From NCBI GenBank assembly GCA_051016155.1, contig CP136537.1, positions 496,001-560,000 on the forward strand: a stretch of 64,000 nucleotides of DNA. Direction: 5' to 3'. Origin of the DNA: RCC90-49c sp051016155 (GTDB lineage: Bacteria; Bacteroidota; Bacteroidia; Cytophagales; Amoebophilaceae). The notes below the pieces were generated by a model. It saw nothing but the letters and a program-made list of their open reading frames with translations, ran no database searches and was not told the origin of the DNA. Made by a program: the position numbers and the translations under genes. How positions within the stretch are numbered: position 1 is the first letter of the stretch; each line of letters opens with the position of its first letter. Below, piece by piece: positions 46,797 through 55,073 of this stretch.

Positions 46797-47301
46797 TGAC
46801 CTTCACCCCAAAATTTGGTCCAAAAGAAGTGAGAGTTTTGTAAATCGAAGTCAACCTCAAAACAGGATCAATTATGAAAGACAGATTTAATGAAGCACAA
46901 ATCATCAACATTATCAAAGAGCAGGAAAGAGGTCTCAAAGTCCTTGAGATTTGTCGTAAGCACGCCATCGCTGAGTCTACCTTTGATCGATGGAAGGCTA
47001 CGGAGGCATGAATGCCTCTGAGGCGCAACGATTAAGGAACCTTGAGCAAGAGAACAGAAAACTTAAGCGCCTTGTGGCTGATTGAGCCCTCGACAAGGTC
47101 ATGCTACAAGATGTACTGTCAAAAAATGTTTAAGCCCATCCTCACAGCGCACCATGAGCCAAGAACTAACAAAGAACTACGAACTCTCCGAGCGGCGAGC
47201 TTGCCAGCTCCTCGAGTTGCATCGTAGTACATGCCGCTATCAGGCAGTCAATAGGGAGGAAGACCAAGTTTTGGCTCAACGCCTCAAGGAATTAGCTATG
47301 A
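46797..47301 (+). mobile_element. IS3-type element (a), copy 1, truncated and frameshifted
   Basis: The left end TGACCTTCACCCCAAAATTT matches the end of copy 2 at 63071. The orfA frame starts at 46874 (MKDRFNEAQIINIIKEQERG) but has a 4-bp deletion after RWKA relative to copy 2. The orfB start is present (ELSERRACQLLELHRSTCRY), but the element is cut at 47301 by another insertion sequence. It cannot transpose. Confidence 0.85.
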
Positions 47302-47424
47302 TGTCTCGTCCTAAAATAGGTTGACAGTTTTAAAATTAGTCCTGTTAGAAATTTACAATTTTGATTTAGTCCTGACATAGCTTTACACTGATTGTCTAGT
47401 GCTATGGATCGCTTGGATCATGGG

Positions 47425-48081
47425 CTAGGGGGGATCGCCTGGCCTACCTTGATCCTGATACTTATTCTTCCACAGACGCACACGTTTTGAGCTTGCTGCA
47501 TGTGAGGCCGACGGAGACATATATCCTAGGCTCATATGCGGACGCTCTTCGTTATAATAGCTCACTGCTTCCTTGAAAACCTTTTGCCCTTCTGATAGGC
47601 TTGATACTTTATAGGCCCTCAAATACTCCTGTTTCAATATCCCATTCACACGCTCGGCTATACTATTGTCCAAGGGAGACCCTTTTGCCCTCATGCTGAT
47701 ACGAATCCCATGGGCTGTTAACTCCGCTAGGTAATCTTTACTACAATACTGTACCCCACGATCTGAGTGATGGATCAGCGACATAGACACCCCCTTAACA
47801 CTTAACAAGGCCATTTTCAGGGCCTGCAACGTTTCCTTGGCTGCCAAACTCGTCGACACAGGGTAGCCTACTATCTTTCTTGAGTATGCATCCGTTATTA
47901 GACTTATGTATAAGTAACCATGCCCTGTAGGGCAATACGTTATATCACTTACCCACAGCTGATTCGGGCCGCCTACTTCCAAATTCCTTATCAGATTGGG
48001 ATACTTCACTAGCCAGTGAGCAGATTGCGTTGTACGAACGCTTCGCTTTTTACGCCTAACCAGTAGGTTGTTCGCTGACAA
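47425..48081 (-). pseudogene. IS3 family transposase OrfB, C-terminal part
   Basis: 218 codons of an rve DDE transposase: LWVSDITYCPTGHGYLYI (first Asp), LIHHSDRGVQYCSKDYL (second Asp) and DNSIAERVNGILKQEYL (Glu). In frame upstream, RDALFDLLSANNLLVRRK continues to the IS200-type junction near 48130. The N-terminal half lies beyond the insertion at about 48690-48940 and reads TLKERDKKTSLGSLCLLFGL then YNQSVSFEQALLLKRVQELR. The catalytic core is whole but detached from its N-terminal helices, so the enzyme is inactive unless the insertion excises. Confidence 0.85.
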
Positions 48082-48139
48082 TAAGTCAAATAATGCGTCT
48101 CTCCCCAGTTTTATTGGTCTCAGTCGCTAGTACAAAACT

Positions 48140-48690
48140 ATGCACTTTCAGTGCAAGACTTCCAGTTGCTACACACTTCCTCTGCATGCTAGATTTGGAT
48201 GATGAGTAAGGAATCAAGACGTAGTAGCCACACAATCTCCTGGTTGACAGCCCATATAGTCTGGGTTACTAAATACCGTTATCATGTTCTCAAGGGAGAT
48301 GTTCAAACTAGATGTCGTGATCTGATTCAGCAGATCTGTGATGCAGAAGACGTAAAGATTTTGAAAGGAGTTATAAGTAAAGATCATGTACATCTGCATA
48401 TCGAATATTCTCCTTCTCAATCGATCAGTGAGTTGGTAAAACGCCTGAAAGGTCGTACATGGCGAAGAGTTCAGGAGGAGTTTTCCGCATTGAAGAAGAG
48501 CTATTGGGGCAAACATTTCTGGTCAATAGGTGATGGGGGCTGGAGCACAGGTAACATAACAGATGAAATGGTAGAATTGTATCTAAATCATCACAGTGGA
48601 CCGTCCAATGTCTCCCTTGAGAACTTTATATTAGATTAAGATTTTCAATCTTATCCTTTTAAAAGAACCTATGCACTTTCAGTGCATAGT
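48140..48690 (+). mobile_element. IS200/IS605-type element nested in IS3(b) orfB
   Basis: Imperfect palindromes flank the gene: TATGCACTTTCAGTGCAAG on the left (about 48142) and CTATGCACTTTCAGTGCATAG on the right (about 48669). These are the hairpin ends recognised by Y1 transposases. No inverted repeats or target duplication are expected. Exact limits are approximate. Confidence 0.8.
48199..48639 (+). CDS. tnpA: IS200/IS605 family Y1 transposase TnpA
   Basis: 146 aa, full family length. The HUH metal-binding motif is visible as DHVHLHIEY, and the catalytic Tyr in TDEMVELYLNHH. Also conserved are the N-terminal HIVWVTKYRYHVL and FWSIGDGGWSTGN. It cuts and rejoins single-stranded DNA at the flanking hairpins. 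No TnpB partner is present, so this is the single-gene IS200 form. It looks intact and able to transpose. Confidence 0.95.
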   Translation: MMSKESRRSSHTISWLTAHIVWVTKYRYHVLKGDVQTRCRDLIQQICDAEDVKILKGVISKDHVHLHIEYSPSQSISELVKRLKGRTWRRVQEEFSALKKSYWGKHFWSIGDGGWSTGNITDEMVELYLNHHSGPSNVSLENFILD

Positions 48691-48922
48691 ATTTTCAGTT
48701 GATGCGATAAGATAAAGGGTTCTAATAACTCATAGAGCTTTCTGGTGCCCATTCTAGGATGACGCGCTCTGAGCTCCTGCACTCGCTTGAGGAGCAACGC
48801 TTGCTCAAAACTAACGCTCTGATTATACCAATAGTGCTGATAGTAAGCCTGCCTGGTTAAACCAAATAATAAGCATAGAGACCCCAGTGATGTCTTCTTA
48901 TCCCTTTCCTTTAAGGTGGTTA

Positions 48923-49261
48923 TTACTTGGTGTCTGACTTTTTTCTAATCGGTATTTTAAAGGCTTCTTCAGCTGTTTGAATCATCAGTTCATAGCCTTC
49001 TATTTTCAGCTGTGCCTTTTTGAGCTGCTCACGTAGTTCTCCGGCTCTGAGCGATTCTAAGGGCTTGTCCCCGTGCTGCTGTAAGGCTAGGCGTAGTTCA
49101 AGGCTACTTGGAGGCGTTTTCTTTGCCTTGTGCTCTTTAGCGGGTGCATAGCCAAGCTTTCTCATCCAGTTGAGCATTTGCCCATGCTCTTCATGCTGGC
49201 CTGTGTACTTCTTCCATAGGGCTGTTTTGCTCTGATTACCCTGTAGAAATTCTTCAATCAA
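48923..49261 (-). CDS. IS3 family OrfA-type protein
   Basis: 112 aa. Helix-turn-helix region IEEFLQGNQSKTALWKKYTG, then GQMLNWMRKLGYAPA and a coiled C-terminal half (LREQLKKAQLKIEGYELMIQ), the usual leucine-zipper-like part that ends OrfA proteins. It would bind the element ends. OrfB begins close to its stop but is interrupted about 240 bp further on. It is intact on its own, but without OrfB it could only act as a regulator. Confidence 0.8.
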   Translation of the reverse strand: MIEEFLQGNQSKTALWKKYTGQHEEHGQMLNWMRKLGYAPAKEHKAKKTPPSSLELRLALQQHGDKPLESLRAGELREQLKKAQLKIEGYELMIQTAEEAFKIPIRKKSDTK

Positions 49262-49450
49262 GGCCTTCCTCTCTGGCCTGCTTAGTGATCCTCCTGTTCT
49301 TATGCTTGTTTTCTTGTTTTTGTCTATATCCTAGTTTACAATTTCTGTCAATCTATTTTAGGACGAGACACTCCCGGGAAGTTCTAGCGCACATAGTGCA
49401 GGAAGGCAAAGGAGGACTAGGCAAAACCTCAAACTAGTTATAGACACGTA

Positions 49451-50428
49451 TCAACGATAAAGCACAGCTTTGAGTGCACTAATGGTCTTTTCAGTACTTG
49501 GCAGCACTTCTTGAATAAGGGTAGGTGCATAGGGCAAGGGCACATCCTCGCTGTTGACCTTCTGGATAGGGGCATCGAGAAAGTCAAAAGCATGCTTTTG
49601 CACCTGGTACGCAATTTCAGAGGCAATAGAGCCGAGGGGCCAGGCCTCTTCTACAATTACCAAACGGTGTGTCTTTTGCACAGATTGGATGACACAAGCC
49701 ATGTCTAGTGGCCGTACGGTCCGCATGTCGATTACTTCTACAGCCACTCCCTCCTCCTGTAGCTTCTGTGCAGCCTCTCGCGCTATTTTCATCATCTTGC
49801 CAAACGACACTAAGGTGGCGTCTGTGCCTGCTTGCACCACAGCGGCTTTCCCGATAGGTAGTACATACTCTTCTTCAGGCACCGCTCCTTTGTCGGCATA
49901 CATCAGCTCAGACTCCATAAACACCACAGGGTCCTCATCACGAATGGCTGCTTTGAGCAGCCCTTTGGCATCGTAGGGCGTTGCAGGCACCACGACCTTG
50001 AGGCCAGGGCAGTTGGCATACCAACTCTCAAAGTTCTGAGAGTGCTGTGAGCTCAACATGCCTGCATTGCCTGTAGGCCCCCGAAATACAATGGGCACAG
50101 GAAACTGACCACCTGACATGGACAACATCTTGGCAGCAGAGTTGACTACTTGGTCAATAGCAACCAGCGAGAAGTTGAAGGTCATGAATTCGATGATGGG
50201 ACGGAGACCGTTCATGGCAGCGCCAACGCCCAGCCCAGCAAAGCCGAGCTCAGAGATAGGCGTGTCTACTACTCTTGTAGGTCCAAACTCGGCTAACATA
50301 CCTTGGCTCACCTTGTAAGCACCGTCGTATTCAGCCACTTCTTCACCCATCAAGAAGACGTGGCTGTCGCGGTGCATTTCTTCGCTCATGGCTTCTGCCA
50401 GTGCTTGTCTGAACGGTATTTCTCTCAT
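49451..50428 (-). CDS. pdhB: Pyruvate dehydrogenase E1 component, beta subunit
   Basis: 325 aa from the ATG at 50426-50428, which gives MREIPFRQALAEAMSEEMHR, the normal family start; an ATG 24 bp upstream adds a non-homologous stub. The transketolase-like pyrimidine-binding domain is visible in FLMGEEVAEYDGAYKVSQGM and DTPISELGFAGLGVGAAMNG. A C-terminal domain follows with FGKMMKIAREAAQ and the IVEEAWPLGS segment. With the alpha subunit it decarboxylates pyruvate using thiamine diphosphate and feeds acetyl-CoA synthesis. The alpha subunit is not adjacent, as is common in Bacteroidota. Confidence 0.95.
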   Translation of the reverse strand: MREIPFRQALAEAMSEEMHRDSHVFLMGEEVAEYDGAYKVSQGMLAEFGPTRVVDTPISELGFAGLGVGAAMNGLRPIIEFMTFNFSLVAIDQVVNSAAKMLSMSGGQFPVPIVFRGPTGNAGMLSSQHSQNFESWYANCPGLKVVVPATPYDAKGLLKAAIRDEDPVVFMESELMYADKGAVPEEEYVLPIGKAAVVQAGTDATLVSFGKMMKIAREAAQKLQEEGVAVEVIDMRTVRPLDMACVIQSVQKTHRLVIVEEAWPLGSIASEIAYQVQKHAFDFLDAPIQKVNSEDVPLPYAPTLIQEVLPSTEKTISALKAVLYR

Positions 50429-50515
50429 AATCAAGCTATTCTCGTAGTGCAAAGATAGCCATGAATGCGCACTCTTACGTTGCCTTGCTGAGGTTGCTCA
50501 CTGTCTTCGCACACT

Positions 50516-51322
50516 TTATGTTTTGTGTTTCCCTTGCAAATAGTTGTTAATGGCTGCTCTTGTTTCTTGGATAGATAGATTACTGTCTAGCTTTCCTTGT
50601 CTTGCTACGGAAATTTGGCCAGTTTCTTCTGATACTACCACAACCAACGTGTCTGTCACTTCCGTCATGCCCACAGCGGCTCGATGTCTCAACCCAAACT
50701 GTGGAGGTAAGTCCCGTCGTTCTGTTACGGGCAAGATACACCGAGCTGCTAGGATTCTACCTTGGTAGATGATCACTCCACCGTCGTGTAGTGGACTTTG
50801 CTTGTTGAGAATGGCTAGGAGCAGCCGCTTAGAGACTACTGCATTGATGGCGTCGCCAGATTCTTCATAAAACTTGAGGTCATTTGCCTTAGAAAAGATG
50901 ATAAGCGCCCCTGTATTGCTACCAGCCAAGGCTTTGGCAGCTTCCACAATAGGCGTGATGTCCATTTCTGCCTTAGAGGTCCTTTTGGTCCCCCAGAGGC
51001 GACTGAGCAGTTCTCCCCCGCTCAATGTTGTCGTTCCTCCAATCCAAAAGAGTAATTTCTTGAGCTCTTGCTGAAAAAGAATAATGCCCGCCAGTACACC
51101 TACTTCCATAAATTCTCCCAGAATGGCTGTTAAGAGTTCCATGCCTGAGGCCCTTACTACAAGATAAACAAAGGCCAACAGCAAGAAGCCTACAAAGACT
51201 TTGACTGCCATACTGCCTTCTATCAGCCCGTAGGCCTGATAGAGAAGTAAGCTTACTAGGAGTATGTCGATGATGTCAACTAATCTGACATCGAGAAAAC
51301 CTATGCTGAATAAAAATGTCAA
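50516..51322 (-). CDS. cdaA: Diadenylate cyclase CdaA (c-di-AMP synthase)
   Basis: 268 aa. Three N-terminal membrane helices (about residues 10-95) precede a DAC/DisA_N catalytic domain. The two signature motifs are present: SPLHDGGVII near residue 179 (DGG in place of the common DGA) and LRHRAAVG near 212. It joins two ATP into c-di-AMP, the second messenger for potassium/osmolyte balance and wall homeostasis. Length matches the Bacteroidota CdaA type, without the CdaR partner seen in Firmicutes. It is upstream of pdhB on the same strand, about 90 bp away. Confidence 0.95.
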   Translation of the reverse strand: MTFLFSIGFLDVRLVDIIDILLVSLLLYQAYGLIEGSMAVKVFVGFLLLAFVYLVVRASGMELLTAILGEFMEVGVLAGIILFQQELKKLLFWIGGTTTLSGGELLSRLWGTKRTSKAEMDITPIVEAAKALAGSNTGALIIFSKANDLKFYEESGDAINAVVSKRLLLAILNKQSPLHDGGVIIYQGRILAARCILPVTERRDLPPQFGLRHRAAVGMTEVTDTLVVVVSEETGQISVARQGKLDSNLSIQETRAAINNYLQGKHKT

Positions 51323-51893
51323 CGTAAAGTGGATTTGCCAGAGACAGCTACAGCTGCTCTTGTGTTAGCGTAGATTTTGTAAAACAAAAAGGAGATAGAT
51401 TCGTTGCCCATCTTTACAAACTACCTAGAGCTACTGTCTGCCACTAGGCAATTCCTGTAATGTATGACTCATGGAGGATGAGAGAGAACGTTTCTCGTTT
51501 TGGCCGAGAATATAACTTATATTATTCAATTTTTCATTGTTTTTTGAATACTATTCCTAAGGTGCTAAGTCTTTTTTATCCACAAGCTTTCATCTATTAA
51601 CTTGCTCGGCGAACGGATTGAAAGACATTTGCTTGCTTCCACAAGGCCGGCGCGATGAGCTTCGAAGTCCTTGTATTATTATGCGACTGGCTAATTAGGT
51701 GATAACCCATTGAGTAATCGAAGCAATGATCGACTAAGTAATTTTAGCGTCCTTACAGAGTGGGCAGAGCCTTTGTCTCGAGATATAGAAGAAAACTTGG
51801 GGCATTTAATAACAATTTTGTTCCTCATCATAAAAAGACAGCTTCCCCAATAACGATTGGCCCAGCCCAATAATCTTTCAAGACTCAACAACC
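51323..51893. other. Divergent intergenic region, 571 bp
   Basis: I find no gene. The right half (about 51690-51760, minus-strand reading) has loosely 8-bp spaced A/T-rich steps resembling the AATCAYNN octamers, but too degenerate to call. Promoters for cdaA (minus) and the DUF1599 gene (plus) must lie here. Confidence 0.4.
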
Positions 51894-52442
51894 GTGCATC
51901 AGGAAACAGTAGTGCAGTACAACACAGTGATTAAGACTTGCCAAGCAGTCTTTGAAAAGAAAACCCAGGATTATGGTACTGCCTGGCGCATCTTGCGCTT
52001 GCCCTCGCTGACGGACCAGATCATGATCAAAGCACAGCGCATCAGGGCGCTGCAAGAGCAAACTGTCCAACGCATAGAAGAGGGCGTCTCTACAGAGTTG
52101 ATCGGCATTATTAATTATTGTGTGATGGCGTCAATGCAAATAGCCCTCCAAGCCGATCAACGCATGGAGCTAGCCTACAGTGAGTTGGCCCCCCTGTATG
52201 ATGAGATCATTGTTACAACTAGGAACTTGCTCAACAATAAAAACCATGACTATCAGGAGGCCTGGCGCGGTATGCGTGTGAGTTCCATCACAGACATCAT
52301 CTTGATGAAGCTCTTGCGCATCAAACGTATAGAAGACAATCAAGGGGCTACCTTCGTTTCTGAAGGAGTGGAGGCGAATTATCAAGATATTATCAATTAT
52401 GCAGTTTTTGCACTAATCAAATTAGATGCCGTACATCATTAG
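51894..52442 (+). CDS. DUF1599 (Nmad1-type) domain protein, two repeats
   Basis: 182 aa from a GTG start. Two similar halves are visible: KKTQDYGTAWRILRLPSLTD with IGIINYCVMASMQI, and NKNHDYQEAWRGMRVSSITD with QDIINYAVFALIKL. This tandem DYxxAWRxxRxxSxTDxI arrangement is DUF1599, proposed as a nucleotide-modification-associated fold. The gene overlaps the DoxX-type gene by 17 bp, a pairing conserved in Bacteroidota, so they are co-expressed. Biochemical function unknown. Confidence 0.88.
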   Translation: MHQETVVQYNTVIKTCQAVFEKKTQDYGTAWRILRLPSLTDQIMIKAQRIRALQEQTVQRIEEGVSTELIGIINYCVMASMQIALQADQRMELAYSELAPLYDEIIVTTRNLLNNKNHDYQEAWRGMRVSSITDIILMKLLRIKRIEDNQGATFVSEGVEANYQDIINYAVFALIKLDAVHH

Positions 52443-53418
52443 CCATATCAATATGAGTGCCAGGCTGATTGTAGGACTTGTCTTTGTCTTCTCAGGCCTG
52501 ACCAAACTGAACGATCCTGTAGGCTTCTCGTACAAGATTAGAGAATATCTGCGGGTACTCGCCCTTCCATTGAGCCCTGGGTTGCGCATCCTGCTTCCGT
52601 ACACCCTAGGATTGGCCTTGATGGTTACTACCTTAGAGTGTGTACTAGGGCTATCGCTGCTCATAGGTTTTCAAATACCCTGGACCTTGTACGCCTTGTT
52701 ATTACTCACGCTCTTTTTTACGTGCCTTACCCTATACACAGCTACCTCTCGCCGCCTAACTAGCTGTGGCTGCTTTGGCGATGCGGTGGCTCTAACGCCT
52801 TGGCAATCTTTTGTTAAAAGCATTGCTTTGTTGGTCTTATTGGGCTGGCTTTGTGGGCAAAAGCAAAGTATTACGCCCTTATTGAGCGGTCAGTTAGGCT
52901 ATTACGGAGTAGGTGCTATGTGTCTGGGCGCTTTAGCACTGGGGTATTACACCATCCATTACCTCCCCCTCATCGATCTTTCACCGTACAAAGTAGGAGG
53001 TGACTTGGCAGTGTTGCTTCCAGCCACTAGCATCATGATGGAGCCCAAAGAACGTACAACTGAATTGTTCAAAGGCACTCAACTCCTGATTTTGGTGCAA
53101 GAGGTGAAAAAACTAAAAGCCCGCGAGTTACGAAAGCTTCAAATACTTATCGGACAGCTTCGGGATACTGTACAGCCCTTGCTGATTACAGCCTCTCGAG
53201 ACACCTCCCAAGTGCTCGCCTACTTGGAGGTCCCTACAGGCGAGGCCAGTGCCACTTTGCTGCAAGATATGCTCAGGATTAATACAGGGTGTTTGTTGCT
53301 CGAAAGAGGGGTGATCATCGGCAAATGGTCCTTACATGCCCTGCACCATATGCACGCCAAACTAGATCGACTTCAACTGCTGCGAAAAAAGGAATCAGAG
53401 AAAGTAGATACGCTATAG
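52426..53418 (+). CDS. BT_3928-type DoxX-like membrane protein
   Basis: 330 aa. The N-terminal half has four membrane helices of the DoxX/MauE type, with RLIVGLVFVFSGLTKLNDPV at the start and a conserved SCGCFGD cysteine pair. The C-terminal part is soluble and contains a degenerate thioredoxin-like region (LLITASRDTSQVLAYLEV). Translation may begin at the first ATG or at a second one 27 bp downstream. Such proteins are thought to act in redox or quinone chemistry at the membrane. It is coupled to the DUF1599 gene by overlap. Confidence 0.85.
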   Translation: MPYIISHINMSARLIVGLVFVFSGLTKLNDPVGFSYKIREYLRVLALPLSPGLRILLPYTLGLALMVTTLECVLGLSLLIGFQIPWTLYALLLLTLFFTCLTLYTATSRRLTSCGCFGDAVALTPWQSFVKSIALLVLLGWLCGQKQSITPLLSGQLGYYGVGAMCLGALALGYYTIHYLPLIDLSPYKVGGDLAVLLPATSIMMEPKERTTELFKGTQLLILVQEVKKLKARELRKLQILIGQLRDTVQPLLITASRDTSQVLAYLEVPTGEASATLLQDMLRINTGCLLLERGVIIGKWSLHALHHMHAKLDRLQLLRKKESEKVDTL

Positions 53419-53484
53419 AGACGATCTACTTTCAACACTGTCTAAGAGGCTACAGGCAGCGTGGGAGAGGCAGATTGATGAAAA

Positions 53485-55002
53485 ATGTATCATTTCTGCA
53501 AAAAAGTATTTACATTTAACCCGTTAAATGAAAGCCCATTAAAATTCTCGAACTATGTCTCCGCAACCTATAGACATCATTTTTTTACCATTTTTCTTAC
53601 TGCCAATCTCATCTTGGGTATACAAGCAGGCTTCAGAGTAAACAGCTTTCGCGAATACGCTGTGGGTAGCAAGGATTTTTCTACAGGCGTACTCACGGCT
53701 ACCATTCTTGCCACTTGGATTAATGGAGGCACCCTCTTTTACTCATTATCCAACATCTACACCAGCGGCCTACGGTTTATCATAGTATTCACAGGACCTG
53801 TAATTTGTCTTCTCTTGATAGGTCAGGTTTTGGCCATACGCATGTATAACCTCTTAGATAACCTTTCTGTAGCAGAAACGATGGGGAATCTATACGGTAC
53901 TACAGCACGAGTCATTACTGGTATCAGTGGTATCTTGGGTAGAATAGGGCATCTGGCCGTCCAGTTTCAAATCATGGCTCAAATGTTAGCTCTTATATCA
54001 GGCCTCCAAGGGGCCAAAGTGACAGTTATTGCCGCCACTGTTGTCATTATTTACTCAGCCTTTGGGGGTGTCCGTGCAGTGACTATGACAGACATGCTTC
54101 AGTTTTTTACTTTTAGCATGTTCATACCCCTTCTAGCCCTCATCGCTTGGGATAATCTCAGAGATCCTAAACAGGTCAGTAATTTACTCGCCACTGAGCC
54201 TATGTTCAGCTTTCGAGAAACAGTAAGCTGGAACTCAAAATTTATATCTTCTTTATATGTACTATTTGTATTTGCATTCCCTTCTTTAAATCCTACCATA
54301 TTTCAGCGAATTGTTATGGCGCGAGACTTTAGGCAAGTTAGACGAGCTTTTACTCAGGCCGCAGGCATCAATCTCTTGATAAATATGACGATAGCCTGGA
54401 TGGCTATCTTATTAGTGGCGAGCAGTACTGAGTTAGACCCTAACAATTTAATACCCCATATCATCAATCGCTATGCCTACGTAGGATTAAAGGGCTTGGT
54501 CGCCGTAGGAATCACTGCGATGGCCATGTCCACTGCTGACTCTGATTTGAACTCTTTCTCTGTTTTAGCTGTACATGATATTCTGAAACCCATTTTCCCT
54601 TCCTTCAAAGAGTCGATTAAAGCAGCTAGGGTATGCTCAGTTCTAATAGGCATCCTAGGCTTATTGTTAGCCATGCGTGAAGGCGATATACTAAAACTTT
54701 TACTGCTCACTGCCAGTTTCTACATGCCTATTGTCAGTGTGCCACTTCTGATGGCCATATTTGGCTTCCGCAGCACCCCCAGGGCTGCCCTAACGGGCAT
54801 GACTGCTGGAACTATTACTGTCTTGATTTGGCATCAATACTTGACTCACCTGGATCTCCCAGCAGTCATTCCTGGTATCCTGGCTAATCTAGTAAGTCTT
54901 TTGGGCAGCCACTACCTGCTAGGAGAAGAAGACGGAGAGACCGCGCAAGAAAAAAGTGACAAGAAAGAAGAAGCTCATGGGGAGAGATACCTAGGGAGAT
55001 AA
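53485..55002 (+). CDS. Sodium:solute symporter family protein (pair 2, first copy), possible 5' frameshift
   Basis: An SSS core of about 13 helices. Landmarks: NLILGIQAGFRVNSFREYAV, LATWINGGTLFYSLSNI, AFGGVRAVTMTDMLQFF and AMAMSTADSDLNSFSVLAVH. The open frame starts at 53485 with a 30-residue stub unlike its neighbour. Another ATG at 53555, in a context aligning with the start of the next gene, reads MSPQPIDII and then leaves the frame at a run of seven Ts (53580-53586). Eight Ts would give MSPQPIDIIFFTIFLTANLI, matching the family N-terminus. Either the start is 53485, or the gene is frameshifted or read by slippage. Substrate unknown. Confidence 0.85.
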   Translation: MYHFCKKVFTFNPLNESPLKFSNYVSATYRHHFFTIFLTANLILGIQAGFRVNSFREYAVGSKDFSTGVLTATILATWINGGTLFYSLSNIYTSGLRFIIVFTGPVICLLLIGQVLAIRMYNLLDNLSVAETMGNLYGTTARVITGISGILGRIGHLAVQFQIMAQMLALISGLQGAKVTVIAATVVIIYSAFGGVRAVTMTDMLQFFTFSMFIPLLALIAWDNLRDPKQVSNLLATEPMFSFRETVSWNSKFISSLYVLFVFAFPSLNPTIFQRIVMARDFRQVRRAFTQAAGINLLINMTIAWMAILLVASSTELDPNNLIPHIINRYAYVGLKGLVAVGITAMAMSTADSDLNSFSVLAVHDILKPIFPSFKESIKAARVCSVLIGILGLLLAMREGDILKLLLLTASFYMPIVSVPLLMAIFGFRSTPRAALTGMTAGTITVLIWHQYLTHLDLPAVIPGILANLVSLLGSHYLLGEEDGETAQEKSDKKEEAHGERYLGR

Positions 55003-55073
55003 AACATCTATTGCCTTTGTGAATATTTCTTATTTTCGACCTACCAATTGAAAACCCTCAGAATCCTCTACCC

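Larger units (their letters stand above)
47302..49370 (-). mobile_element. IS3-type element (b), interrupted by an IS200-type element
   Basis: The ends TGTCTCGTCCTAAAATAG (47302) and CTATTTTAGGACGAGACA (to 49370) are inverted repeats with one mismatch over 26 bp. The element carries orfA (48923-49261) and an orfB split by the IS200-type insertion at about 48140-48690. Its left end abuts the truncated IS3(a). Confidence 0.88.
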
